A stretch of 64,000 nucleotides of DNA from Dactylosporangium aurantiacum. Lineage in GTDB: Bacteria > Actinomycetota > Actinomycetes > Mycobacteriales > Micromonosporaceae. The notes under the pieces were generated by a model that ran no database searches, had not been told where the DNA came from, and saw only the letters and a list, made by a program, of their open reading frames with translations. This document shows positions 1-8,382 of this stretch, one piece after another (positions within the stretch are counted from its first letter, which is position 1; each line of letters opens with the position of its first letter). The position numbers and the translations under genes were made by a program. The stretch lies in assembly GCF_000716715.1 (NCBI RefSeq), contig NZ_JNYJ01000043.1:62001-126000 (forward strand). The letters are read 5' to 3'.

Positions 1-516
1 GGCGATCGCCGCGTTGGACAGCCCGTCGCACAGCAGGTCGAGCACGTCCCGCTCGCGGTCGGTGAGGCCGGCGCGGTCCCGGGCCAGGCGGCGGGCCCCC
101 TGCTCGCGCAGCGCCGACGCGGCCACCGACGCGGCCACCGGCGACAGCCAGCCCTGCCCGGCGGCGACGGCGAGGACCGCGCGCAGCAGGTCGGGCGGGT
201 CGAAATGGCCGTGCACCAGGTACCCGCGGGCGCCACCGCGCAGCATCGAGGCGATCACGCCGGGGCTCGCGTCGCTGGTGAGGGCGAGCACCGCGGTGTG
301 CCGGGCCAGGTCGTCCACGATGGACAGTCCGTCGGCGATCGGCATGCGGTGGTCCAGCAGCGTCACGTCGGGCCGGTGCCGCAGCGCGAGGGTGAGCGCG
401 TCGCGGCCGTTGCCGGCCTCCCCCACGACCCGCACGTCGTCGCTGAGCTCCAGCACGCCGCGCAGCGACTCCCGCACGACCGGGTTGTCGTCCACGACGA
501 GCACCGTCACCGTCAC
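1..516 (-). CDS. NarL/FixJ-family response regulator, 3' end cut by the window edge
   Basis: DNA-binding response regulator, presumably phosphorylated by the kinase encoded just upstream (578-1759). The 172 visible residues hold a complete receiver domain: acidic pair VVDDN near residue 8, phospho-acceptor Asp about residue 55 in LLDHRMP, and a C-terminal LTDRERDVLDLL segment opening a LuxR-type HTH that runs off the left edge. The GTG start at 516 overlaps the stop of a 22-codon ORF. It is a close paralogue of the regulator at 12075-12722, sharing LLDHRMP, GGARGYLVHG and AVAAGQGWLSPVAA. Receiver and HTH identity is seen directly; pairing with the kinase is inferred from operon order. Confidence 0.9.
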   Translation of the reverse strand, partial: MTVTVLVVDDNPVVRESLRGVLELSDDVRVVGEAGNGRDALTLALRHRPDVTLLDHRMPIADGLSIVDDLARHTAVLALTSDASPGVIASMLRGGARGYLVHGHFDPPDLLRAVLAVAAGQGWLSPVAASVAASALREQGARRLARDRAGLTDRERDVLDLLCDGLSNAAIA

Positions 517-595
517 GCCGTCGCCTCCGCCGCGCCCGCCACGACGAAACCGGCCAGAACGACGAGCACCGTCACCGTCATACCGGCGCCTCCGC
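494..595 (-). repeat. Near-perfect 37-bp direct repeat at the regulator start
   Basis: Copies at 559-595 and 494-530 match at about 34 of 37 positions and are offset by 65 bp. Each contains the string GACGGTGACGGTGCTCGTCG. The duplication places a second start-codon context between kinase and regulator and creates the 22-codon ORF. Confidence 0.85.
513..581 (-). CDS. 22-codon mini-ORF between kinase and regulator (duplicated start region)
   Basis: ATG at 581 overlaps the kinase stop (ATGA), and its own TGA overlaps the regulator's GTG start (GTGA), so three reading frames are chained by 4-base overlaps. The peptide begins MTVTVLVV, the same as the regulator's own first residues, and then continues as a short hydrophobic tail. 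It looks like a by-product of a local 37-bp duplication that keeps translation coupled. No function is known; it may be translated only as a relay. Confidence 0.4.
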   Translation of the reverse strand: MTVTVLVVLAGFVVAGAAEATA

Positions 596-1759
596 CGCCC
601 CGACCGGGGTGACCACCACGAGCTCCGTGCCGCCGCCCGGCACCGACGACACCCGCAGGGAGCCGCCGACGGCGCGGGCCCGCTCCGCCATGCCGACGAT
701 GCCGAGGTGCCCGTCGGCCTGCAGGTCGGCCAGGTCGCGCGGGGTGAAGCCGCGCCCGTCGTCGCGGACCCGCAGCTCCAGCCGGCCGGGGCCGCTGCGG
801 ACCGTGACGTCGACGTGCCGGGCACCGGCGTGCCGGGCCACGTTGTGCAGCGCCTCGGCGAGGATGCGGACCAGCTCGTACCGCACCTCGACGCCGGGCT
901 CCACCGGTGCCGCGTCGACCCGGACCGGGATCCGCCAGCGGTCCGACCAGTCGTACGCGGTCGCCCGCACGGTCTCGGCGAACCCCAGGTCGAGCTGGTC
1001 GATGCGCAGGCCCTCGAGCAGCTGCCGGGCCTCCCGGGCGGCGGCCTCCGCGCCGCGGGACACGGTGCCGGCGAGCTGCTCGGCGAGCGCCGGGTGCCGG
1101 CGCAGCGACTGCGGCAGGGCGAGGGCGGCGAAGGACACGCCCCGCAGCGTCTTGGCGACCGAGTCGTGCAGCTCCCGGGCGAGCCGGGCCCGTTCGGACG
1201 CGGCCGCCGAGCGCTGCGCGGCGCCGATCACGTCGACGGCGAGGTCCAGGTGCCGCTGCAGGGCCGTGGTCGCGGCCGCCGCGCCGATCCCGGCGAGGAC
1301 GCTGACCATCGGGAACGCGACGATGAACGCGGCCACGTCCGGCGGCGGGTCGTTGGCCCGCAGGACCGCGCCCGCCGCGGCGAAGCCGAGCGCCGCCTGC
1401 GCCGCCCACAGCGGCAGCGCCCGCATGCCGAGCAGCGCGCCGCCGAGCGCCGCGGCGCCCGCGACGTAGCAGAAGAACGCCATCCCGCCGCGGCTGAGCA
1501 GCAGCACCGCCACGGCGACGCCGAGGTCCGTGGCGAGGGCCGGCCACGGGTGACGGGTCACCGCGGGCCAGCGCGTCAGGACGCTCACCTCGGCGACGGT
1601 ACCGGCGGCGACGACCGCGACGACGGCCAGGATCCGCCACCAGTCCTCGACGAGCAGCAGCCCGGCGGCCGCGGCGGTGGACGCGATCGCGGCCCGGCCG
1701 AGCAGGACCGCCCGGGCGATGGCGGCCGGGGCGGCGGCGGTGACGGCGAGCGGGCCCAT
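578..1759 (-). CDS. DesK/NarX-type membrane sensor histidine kinase
   Basis: Sensor kinase of 393 residues. The N-terminal half has about five or six hydrophobic segments (roughly residues 10-165) with no sizeable extracellular domain. A HisKA_3 dimerisation helix follows with the phospho-acceptor His about residue 198 (ARELHDSVAKTL). The C-terminal HATPase domain has the N box (EALHNVARHA) and G boxes (DDGRGF, GIVGM). Its ATG overlaps the stop of the anchored protein upstream (TGATG), and its stop overlaps the mini-ORF ahead of the response regulator, so the operon is translationally coupled. It is very similar to the kinase at 10918-12078 over the HisKA_3 region. Lacking its own sensor domain, it may take its signal from the adjacent surface protein (inference). 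Confidence 0.92.
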   Translation of the reverse strand: MGPLAVTAAAPAAIARAVLLGRAAIASTAAAAGLLLVEDWWRILAVVAVVAAGTVAEVSVLTRWPAVTRHPWPALATDLGVAVAVLLLSRGGMAFFCYVAGAAALGGALLGMRALPLWAAQAALGFAAAGAVLRANDPPPDVAAFIVAFPMVSVLAGIGAAAATTALQRHLDLAVDVIGAAQRSAAASERARLARELHDSVAKTLRGVSFAALALPQSLRRHPALAEQLAGTVSRGAEAAAREARQLLEGLRIDQLDLGFAETVRATAYDWSDRWRIPVRVDAAPVEPGVEVRYELVRILAEALHNVARHAGARHVDVTVRSGPGRLELRVRDDGRGFTPRDLADLQADGHLGIVGMAERARAVGGSLRVSSVPGGGTELVVVTPVGAAEAPV

Positions 1760-2496
1760 CAGCGCAGCTGCAGGTCGTCGACGAAGAAGCGGTACGCGTT
1801 GGGCAGCATGTCGGTCGCCACGACCAGGTCGATGCGGCGCACCGGCCGGCCCGGGGCGAGCTCGCGCAGGTCGAGCTCGAACGGGGTCCACACGTCGACC
1901 GGGGCGGTCAGCACGACCGGCGGCACCCCGGACGGCTGGGTGGTCGCCGACACCGTGACCCGCAGGACGGTGCCGTGGACGCGGCCGCCGTAGACGCGCA
2001 ACGTCAGGCGCGTCGCGGTGACCGGTCCGGCGGCGACGAGGGCGACGGCGGCGGTCTTCTCCTTCGGCTCGACCCGCAGCGCGACCTGGTCGGTGCCGGG
2101 CACGACCCCGTTGGTGACCACCTTGACCCCGACGCTCTGCACCGTCCAGCCGGTGCCGACCGCGGCGCCGTACACGGTGCACGACGGCCGGGCGCTGCCA
2201 CCGGTCCCGCACGGCGGCGCCGCGGGGCTCGCGGTCGGACTCGCGGCGGGGCTCACGGGCGGGCTCTGCGATGACGGCGACACGGTGGGCGGCGCGGCGG
2301 GCGGTGACGTGGTCGGCAGGGCGGTGGGCGCCGGGTCGTGGTCGCGCGGCAGCAGCAGCGGTGGCACACCGACCGTCACCAGGCCGATGGCGACCGCCAG
2401 CACGCTGAGCCTGGTCCGTCGCGAGAAGATGCGGCCGAATCTACTGGAATTCGGTTGCCGCGCACCCGCGGTGCCCCGGTACGGTGGGCGGACCAT
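1759..2496 (-). CDS. Membrane-anchored surface protein with C-terminal beta-sandwich, first gene of kinase operon
   Basis: About 245 residues. A short basic N-terminus is followed by one hydrophobic segment (LSVLAVAIGLVTVGVPPLLL), then a Pro/Ser/Thr-rich linker typical of wall-spanning stalks. The roughly 140-residue C-terminal domain alternates in a beta-rich pattern and ends RFFVDDLQLR, as many carbohydrate-binding jelly-roll modules do. No catalytic motif is seen. ATG 2496 was chosen; an in-frame start at 2544 is possible. It is the first gene of an operon with a DesK kinase and NarL regulator. An equivalent anchored protein lies in the paralogous operon (12719-13375), which suggests an extracytoplasmic sensing role. 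The exact CBM family is not assignable by eye. Confidence 0.75.
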   Translation of the reverse strand: MVRPPYRGTAGARQPNSSRFGRIFSRRTRLSVLAVAIGLVTVGVPPLLLPRDHDPAPTALPTTSPPAAPPTVSPSSQSPPVSPAASPTASPAAPPCGTGGSARPSCTVYGAAVGTGWTVQSVGVKVVTNGVVPGTDQVALRVEPKEKTAAVALVAAGPVTATRLTLRVYGGRVHGTVLRVTVSATTQPSGVPPVVLTAPVDVWTPFELDLRELAPGRPVRRIDLVVATDMLPNAYRFFVDDLQLR

Positions 2497-2585
2497 GACT
2501 GCGACGAGGACTGCGGCTTCGCGACGACGACGGTGACACCCCACCGTCCGTCCCGTCCTGCCCCGCTCCCGTCTGGAGTCCCACG

Positions 2586-4271
2586 ATGGTCGTGCCGTCG
2601 TTCGCTGCCCTGCTCACCGACCGGTTCGCCGCCGCGCTGCCCGACGCCGGCTTCGACCCGCAGATCCGCCTCTCCGAGCACGCCGACCTGCAGGCCGACG
2701 GTGTCCTCGGCGCCGCCCGGGCGCTGCGGCGCGACCCGCGGCAGCTCGCCGCCGAGGTCGCCGCGCGGCTCGACGGCGACGGGCTCATCGCCGGCCTGCG
2801 GGTGACCGGGCCCGGGTTCGTCAACCTCACGCTGAGCACCACCGCGCTGCTGGAGCGGGTCGCGGCACGGCTCGCCGACCCGCGACTCGGGGTGGGGCTG
2901 CCCGCCGCCGGGGCGCGGACCGTGCTGGACTACTCGCACCCGAACGTGGCGAAGGAGATGCACGTCGGGCACCTCCGCTCGACGATCATCGGGGACGCCC
3001 TGGCCCGGGTGCTGACCCATCTCGGCGGCACCGTCGTGCGGCAGAACCACATCGGCGACTGGGGCACCCAGTACGGGATGCTCATCCAGTACCTCGACGA
3101 GCACCCGGCGGACACGTCGGCGCTGACCGTGCGGTACCGGACCGCCTACGCCCTCTTCCAGCGCGACCCGGCGTTCGCGCAGCGGTGCCGGCGGCGGGTG
3201 GTGGCGCTGCAGGGCGGCGACCCGGCCAGCCTCGCCGCGTGGCGGGCGATGGTGCTGGAGTCGACGCGGTACTTCTCCGACGTGTACGAGCGGCTCGGCG
3301 TCCTGCTGACCGATGCCGACATCGCCGGTGAGAGCAGCTACAACCCGATGCTGGCCGGGGTCGCGGCGGACCTGGAGCGGCTCGGCGTCGCCCGGGTCAG
3401 CGACGGCGCGCTGTGCGTGTTCGACGCGGGCGACCCCGGTGCCGCGCCGCTCATCGTGCGCAAGAGCGACGGCGGGTACGGCTACCCCGCCACCGACCTG
3501 GCGGCCGTCCGGCACCGGGTCGCCGCCCTGCACGCCGGCCGGATCGTGTACGTCGTCGACGCGCGGCAGGCGCCGCACTTCCGGATGGTGTTCGACGCCG
3601 CGCGGCGGGCCGGCTGGCTGCCGCCGGAGGTCGAGGCGGTGCACGCCGCGTTCGGCATGGTGCTCGGCGCGGACGGCCGGCCGTTCAAGACCCGGTCCGG
3701 GGACACGGCGCCGCTGGTCGGGCTCCTCACCGAGGCGGTCGAGCGGGCCGCGGCCGTCGTCGCGGCGAAGAACCCGGCGCTCGGCCCGGACGACGTGGCG
3801 GCGCGGGCCCGGGACGTCGGGATCGGCGCGGTCAAGTACGCCGACCTGTCCACCAGCCGGACCCGCGACTACCTGTACGACCCGGACCGGATGATGGCGC
3901 TGACCGGCAACACCGGCGTGTACCTGCAGTACGCGCACGCCCGGCTGTGCTCGATCCTGGCCAGGGCCGGCGACCCGGCGCCCTTCGACCCGGCCGGCGG
4001 GGCGTTGCAGGACGTGGAGCGGGCGTTGATCCTGCGGCTGGACGGGTTCGGCGACGTGCTCACCGGCGTCGCGGGCGGCTGCGAGCCGCACCGGCTGTGC
4101 GCGTACCTCCACGACCTGGCGCAGACCGTGACGGCGTTCTACGAGCGGTGCCCGGTGCTGAAGGCCCCGCCGCCGCTGCGGGCGCAACGGGTCGCGCTGT
4201 GCGCGCTGACGGCCCGGACCCTGGCGACCGGCCTCGGGCTGCTCGGGATCGCCGCCCCGCCGCGCCTGTGA
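2586..4271 (+). CDS. argS: Arginyl-tRNA synthetase
   Basis: Class Ia aminoacyl-tRNA synthetase charging tRNA-Arg in the cytoplasm; 561 residues, normal for the family. The N-terminal Arg-specific add-on domain (about 1-110) precedes the HIGH-type signature HPNVAKEMHVGHLRS near residues 118-132. The KMSKS position reads FKTRSGD near residue 367, the relaxed form usual in ArgS. A helical DALR anticodon-binding domain with TGVYLQYAHAR and a C-terminal ALCALTARTLATGLGLLGI follows. The ATG at 2586 follows a long leader with no other gene. It is transcribed divergently from the kinase operon on its left and converges on the glycosyltransferase at 4295. Some actinomycetes have two argS copies; whether this is the only one cannot be judged here. 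Confidence 0.96.
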   Translation: MVVPSFAALLTDRFAAALPDAGFDPQIRLSEHADLQADGVLGAARALRRDPRQLAAEVAARLDGDGLIAGLRVTGPGFVNLTLSTTALLERVAARLADPRLGVGLPAAGARTVLDYSHPNVAKEMHVGHLRSTIIGDALARVLTHLGGTVVRQNHIGDWGTQYGMLIQYLDEHPADTSALTVRYRTAYALFQRDPAFAQRCRRRVVALQGGDPASLAAWRAMVLESTRYFSDVYERLGVLLTDADIAGESSYNPMLAGVAADLERLGVARVSDGALCVFDAGDPGAAPLIVRKSDGGYGYPATDLAAVRHRVAALHAGRIVYVVDARQAPHFRMVFDAARRAGWLPPEVEAVHAAFGMVLGADGRPFKTRSGDTAPLVGLLTEAVERAAAVVAAKNPALGPDDVAARARDVGIGAVKYADLSTSRTRDYLYDPDRMMALTGNTGVYLQYAHARLCSILARAGDPAPFDPAGGALQDVERALILRLDGFGDVLTGVAGGCEPHRLCAYLHDLAQTVTAFYERCPVLKAPPPLRAQRVALCALTARTLATGLGLLGIAAPPRL

Positions 4272-4294
4272 CGGCGGGCCGGTCGCGGCCCGGG

Positions 4295-5503
4295 TCAGCC
4301 CTGCTCGGCCCCGACGAGGCCGCCGGCAGGCCGCTGCTGGTCGGCGCCGGTGCCCGGGTCGCCGGCCGGGACGGCCTGGTCGGCGTCGTCCGCGTCGGCG
4401 CCCGCGGCGGCCTGGATCGCCTGGGTGGCCTGGACCGCGGCGGGCACCGGGACGGCGGCCGCGGCGTCGCGCCACGGGCGGCCGCGGCGGTCGTCGCGGT
4501 GGCGGTCGGCGGCGCGGGCGGCGCGGTACAGCCGGACGTACAGCGCGGGGGCGAGCCTGATCAGCAGCACCCCGGCGGCGAGCAGCGGCTGCCGGTGACG
4601 CAGCGCGGTCCAGGCGTCGCGGGGGCGCACGGCGCGGCGGGCGGCGCAGACGGCGTCCCACGCGGGCACGGACAGCTCGCCGGGTGTCGAGCGGGCCGCG
4701 GCACCGGCGACGGCGAGGGCACCGGCGCGCAGGCGGAAGTGCAGCCGGGCCGCGGGCGACCCGGCGCCGGCGAGGACGAACAGCGCCTCGTCGACGGCGG
4801 CGGCCCGGTCGGCGACGCGCGGGTCGTAGCCGGCGACGGGGCGGCGCAGGTGGAAGTACGCGGGGCCGGCGACGTACGCGACGGTCCGCGCCCGCAGCAG
4901 CAGCCACGCCATGACGGCGACGTCCTCGTGCCGCGGGCCGGTCGGGAACGACAGGCCGTCCAGCAGGTCCCGGCGGATGAGCTTGTTCGTCACGCCCGCC
5001 CGGATGCGCTGGTACAGGAACTCCTCGACGGCCTGCGGTCCGGTCCACACGGCGCCGGTGGCGCGGCGGGGCAGCGGCGGGCCGGTGACGCCGTCCTCGG
5101 TCACCGGCACCGTGCCGGCCACCACGATGTCGGCGTCCGGCGTCGCCGAGGTGAGCGCGGCGAGCAGCCCCGGGTCGACCCAGTCGTCGCCGCCGACGAA
5201 CCAGACGTAGTCGCCGGTCGCCGCGGCCAGCCCCGTGTTGCGGGCGGCGGACCGGCCGCGCGGCACGTCGTGGCGCAGGACCCGCACCGGGAACGGCGCC
5301 CCGCCCCGCACGGCCGCCAGGGCGGTGGCCGCGGCGGGGGTGGCGTCGTCGACCACGAGCAGCTCGACGGTGACGCCGTCGGGCACCCGCGTCGCGAGCA
5401 CCGACCCGAGCGCCCGCCCGACCTGCCCGGCGTCGCCGGCAGGACCGCCCGGCGATCCGGCGGGGTCGTGGACGGGCATGATGACGCTGACCGTGACGCT
5501 CAC
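4295..5503 (-). CDS. GT2-family glycosyltransferase
   Basis: About 402 residues. The N-terminal GT-A fold begins VSVIMPVHD, with VVDDATPAA (nucleotide-sugar binding) and the DYVWFVGGDDWVDP segment carrying the metal-binding DxD-like acidic residues. The C-terminal 150 residues are helical and basic, with no clear transmembrane helix. The GTG start at 5503 follows a GGAGG ribosome binding site about 10 bases away, better than the upstream in-frame ATG at 5539. With the GT4 enzyme at 5594-6688 it probably forms a two-gene operon building or modifying an extracellular polysaccharide or teichoic-acid-like polymer. Donor and acceptor are unknown. Confidence 0.88.
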   Translation of the reverse strand: MSVTVSVIMPVHDPAGSPGGPAGDAGQVGRALGSVLATRVPDGVTVELLVVDDATPAAATALAAVRGGAPFPVRVLRHDVPRGRSAARNTGLAAATGDYVWFVGGDDWVDPGLLAALTSATPDADIVVAGTVPVTEDGVTGPPLPRRATGAVWTGPQAVEEFLYQRIRAGVTNKLIRRDLLDGLSFPTGPRHEDVAVMAWLLLRARTVAYVAGPAYFHLRRPVAGYDPRVADRAAAVDEALFVLAGAGSPAARLHFRLRAGALAVAGAAARSTPGELSVPAWDAVCAARRAVRPRDAWTALRHRQPLLAAGVLLIRLAPALYVRLYRAARAADRHRDDRRGRPWRDAAAAVPVPAAVQATQAIQAAAGADADDADQAVPAGDPGTGADQQRPAGGLVGAEQG

Positions 5504-5593
5504 CGGCCGACCACCTCCGCGGAACCGTGCTGACGGCACCGAAGGCGCCCCTGAACCGGCACAACGACCCGGGCCGGCGCCGGGACGCGCACG

Positions 5594-6688
5594 TCAACCC
5601 ACCCGGGTGAGCGGCGGGGCCGGGACCGGGCCGAGCACGCGGGCGTACGCGTCGGCGAGGGCGGCCGCCTGCGCCTGCGGGGTGTGCCGGGCCGCGAACG
5701 CCTCCTGCAGCCGGGGGCGGCCCGGGCGGCCGGTGGTGAGGACCGTGCCGAGCTCGGCGGCGACCGCCTCGGCGGAGCCCAGGTCCGGGTCGAGGCCGAG
5801 GGAGTCCAGCGCGGGGATGCTGCGGGCGACCAGCGGCAGCCCGGCCGCGGCCGCCTCCAGCAGCGGCAGCGGGCAGCTCTCCCAGGCGGCGGTGTGCAGG
5901 TACACGTCGGCGGCGGCGAGATGGTTGCGCACCTCGGCGGGTGACCGCCAGCCGGTCACGCGGACCCCCGCGGCGCGCAGGGCGGCCTCCCCGCGCGGAT
6001 CGCCACCGCCGACCCAGGTCCAGGTCACGCCGCTGCCGGCGAGCCGACCGTCGCGGTCGAGCAGGGCCTTGACCCGCAGCAGGAAGGCGGGATCCTTCTG
6101 CGCGCAGACCCGGCCGACGGTGACGATCGAGCCGTCGTGGCGGTGGCGGTCGGGCCGGGCGGTGCGGGCCCGGGTGGTGTTGGGCACGACGACGGCCGGC
6201 ATGCCCAGCTCCTCGGCGAGCCGCGCCTCGCGGGGGCTGACGCAGACGGCGAGGTCGGTGGAGGCGGCCACGGCCCGCTCGGCGGCCCTTCGCAGGTGCG
6301 TGACGAGCGCCGGCACACCGGTGCGCTCGAAGCTGAAGCAGTGCGGCGTGAACAGGATCGCCGGCCCGGTCGCGGAGCGGGCCACCGCCGGGATCACGGT
6401 CCTTCCGACCAGTCCGGCCCAGGTGCCGTGCAGGTGCACGACGTGCGGCGCGACGGCGGGCAGCGTCTCGCGCAGCGCCCGGGCCAGGCGGACCTGCCCC
6501 GCGCCGGCGTCGCGGCTGCCGGCGAACAGGTCCTCGTACCGGACCGGGACCTCGCTGCCGGGCCGCCGCCGGAACACCAGGTGGTGCTCGAACTGCGGGG
6601 TCGACCGGACGAACTCGACGACCGCGCCGGCGACGCCGCCGCCCATCGCCCCGGTGACGTGCAGGATGCGCTGGATCTCACGCCGCAT
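5594..6688 (-). CDS. GT4-family glycosyltransferase
   Basis: 364 residues with a GT-B fold. The N-terminal Rossmann half starts RILHVTGAMGGGVAGAVVEFV (a glycine-rich loop); the C-terminal half has VTVGRVCAQKDP and the donor-binding AADVYLHTAAWESCPLPLLEAAAAGLPLVA, with the Glu pair of the E-x7-E motif. A clear AGGA ribosome binding site precedes ATG 6688. It reads toward the GT2 gene with a 90-bp gap. Such retaining enzymes transfer sugar from a nucleotide donor to a lipid-linked or surface glycan; the substrate is not predictable. The 174-bp upstream region holds a short inverted repeat, ATACG-GAA-CGTAT (6735-6747), that may be a regulatory site. Confidence 0.9.
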   Translation of the reverse strand: MRREIQRILHVTGAMGGGVAGAVVEFVRSTPQFEHHLVFRRRPGSEVPVRYEDLFAGSRDAGAGQVRLARALRETLPAVAPHVVHLHGTWAGLVGRTVIPAVARSATGPAILFTPHCFSFERTGVPALVTHLRRAAERAVAASTDLAVCVSPREARLAEELGMPAVVVPNTTRARTARPDRHRHDGSIVTVGRVCAQKDPAFLLRVKALLDRDGRLAGSGVTWTWVGGGDPRGEAALRAAGVRVTGWRSPAEVRNHLAAADVYLHTAAWESCPLPLLEAAAAGLPLVARSIPALDSLGLDPDLGSAEAVAAELGTVLTTGRPGRPRLQEAFAARHTPQAQAAALADAYARVLGPVPAPPLTRVG

Positions 6689-6862
6689 GTCTCGTCCTCC
6701 GTTCGCGCCCCGATGACCAGCCGTCGAACCACCTATACGGAACGTATCAGCGTAAACACCCTGTGTGCGTACATCCGACGCATATCACCCGGGCAGAACG
6801 CACGGGGATCCGGTGACACCGCGCACCTGCCCCGTGCCGCCGCCGGGGCGCACCGTCAGGGC

Positions 6863-7258
6863 ATGACACGACTCCTGCACCGCCCCGGCGTGCACGCCGG
6901 CGTCCTCCTCGGCGTGCTCGGCCTCGCCGACCTCGGCCCGTTCGACCCCAGCGGGCCGATCACCTGGATCCTGCCGCTCGTCGCGCTCGGCTACCTCGTC
7001 GCCGCCCACCTGCGCCGCGCGCCCAGGCGCCGGCAGCTCGCCGGGTTGGCGATCTTCACCGGCGTCGCGGCCGTCACGCTGCTGCTCGACCCGGTCGTCG
7101 GCCAGTTCGTGCTCGCCGCCGGCTGGGTCGGCCACGCCGCCTGGGACTGGGCGCACCGCGACGGTTCGGTGGTGCCGCGCTGGTACGTCGACTGCTGCCT
7201 GCCCTTCGACCTGCTCGTCGCCGCCTCCCTGGTGGCCGCCGCCGTTAGCATCGGCTGA
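6863..7258 (+). CDS. Small integral membrane protein, first gene of a kinase operon
   Basis: 131 residues with about four hydrophobic segments (VLLGVLGLADL, ITWILPLVALGYLVAAHL, LAIFTGVAAVTLLLD, LLVAASLVAAAVSIG) and a polar stretch WDWAHRDGSVVPRWYVDCCLPFD. I do not recognise the family. Its stop overlaps the start of the histidine kinase (TGATG), so the two are translationally coupled. It could be an accessory sensor or simply a co-transcribed membrane protein. Confidence 0.75.
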   Translation: MTRLLHRPGVHAGVLLGVLGLADLGPFDPSGPITWILPLVALGYLVAAHLRRAPRRRQLAGLAIFTGVAAVTLLLDPVVGQFVLAAGWVGHAAWDWAHRDGSVVPRWYVDCCLPFDLLVAASLVAAAVSIG

Positions 7259-8382
7259 TGGCGACGCGACCCGCAGACCGGCGGCTGCGCCGGGCCCGGC
7301 ACGTCGCGCTCGCCGCGCTCGCCACCGGCGTGGCCGGCAGCCTCCTCGCGCCGGGGTGGGTCGTGCTGCGCGGAGGCCACCAGGTGCCGCTCGCGCTCGC
7401 CGGGGTCCTGGCCTTCGCCGCCGCGCACGCCGCGGCCCTGCACGCGGCGCTCACCCCGTGGCTGCCGGAGACGACGAGGACCCGGCGGCTGCTGTGGTAC
7501 GCGGCAGCCGCCGCCCTCTCCGTCCCGCTGGTCGGCGCCACGGCCGGCCCGCGCGCCTGGGCGTGGATCGGCGCCACCGTCGTCGGCACCGCCCCGCTGC
7601 TCGGCCACCGGGGCGCCGCCCTGCTCGCCGCGCTCGCCCCGCCGCTGGTCGCCGCGGGCCTCGGCGGGTGGCGGCACGACGTGGCCTGGCCGGTGCTGCT
7701 CACCGCCGCCGTCGGCGCGGCCGTCGCCCTCGTGAACCGGCTGCAGCTGTGGTTCTGGGACCTGCTGCTCGACCTCGACCAGGGCCGGACCGCCCAGGCG
7801 TCGCTCGCCGCGGCCGAGGAGCGGCTGCGCTTCGCCCGTGACGTGCACGACCTGCTCGGCCACAGCCTGACCGTCATCGCGCTGAAGGCGGAGCTCGCCG
7901 CCCGGCTCGCCGCCGTCGACGCCGGCCGCGCCGCCCAGGAGGCCGCCGAGGCGCAGCGCCTCGCCGCCGGGGCGCTCACCGACGTCCGCGCCGCCGTCCA
8001 CGGGTACCGCGACAGCGTGGACCTCACCGCCCAGCTCGACGACGTCCGCCGGCTGCTGGACTCCTGCGGCGTCCGCTGCACCGTCACCGCCCGCGGCACC
8101 GTGCCGCCGGCACCGGCCGCCCAGCTCGCCGCGGTGCTGCGCGAGGCCGTCACCAACCTCCTGCGGCACAGCAGCGCCACCTGGTGCACCATCGACGTCG
8201 CGGCCGGCCCGCCCGGCACCACGCTCACGATCACCAACGACGGCGCCGGAGCACGTACCCAGGACGGCGCCGACCCGCACGGTCACGGCCTTCGCGGGCT
8301 GGCCGAGCGCCTCGCCGAGGCCGGCGGCACCATCACCCACCGGGTCGACGGCGACCGGTTCGAGCTGCGGGCCACCGCGTGA
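7258..8382 (+). CDS. DesK-type sensor histidine kinase
   Basis: 374 residues. The N-terminal half has around five membrane helices. HisKA_3 carries the phospho-acceptor His about residue 197 in FARDVHDLLGHSLTVIALK, a canonical DesK-like sequence. The HATPase domain has REAVTNLLRHS (N box), TNDGAG and GLRGLAERLAEAGG. The start overlaps the upstream membrane protein and the stop overlaps the GTG of the response regulator at 8379 (GTGA). It is distinct in sequence from the kinases at 578 and 10918, which carry ELHDSV. Its cognate regulator appears frameshifted, so the pathway may be non-functional in this strain unless that is a sequencing error. Confidence 0.92.
   Translation: MATRPADRRLRRARHVALAALATGVAGSLLAPGWVVLRGGHQVPLALAGVLAFAAAHAAALHAALTPWLPETTRTRRLLWYAAAAALSVPLVGATAGPRAWAWIGATVVGTAPLLGHRGAALLAALAPPLVAAGLGGWRHDVAWPVLLTAAVGAAVALVNRLQLWFWDLLLDLDQGRTAQASLAAAEERLRFARDVHDLLGHSLTVIALKAELAARLAAVDAGRAAQEAAEAQRLAAGALTDVRAAVHGYRDSVDLTAQLDDVRRLLDSCGVRCTVTARGTVPPAPAAQLAAVLREAVTNLLRHSSATWCTIDVAAGPPGTTLTITNDGAGARTQDGADPHGHGLRGLAERLAEAGGTITHRVDGDRFELRATA

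Noticed and set aside
2376..5597. 1073-residue minus-strand frame across argS and the GT2 gene
   Set aside because: Opposite or out-of-frame to well-identified genes; composition is that of a frame shadow.
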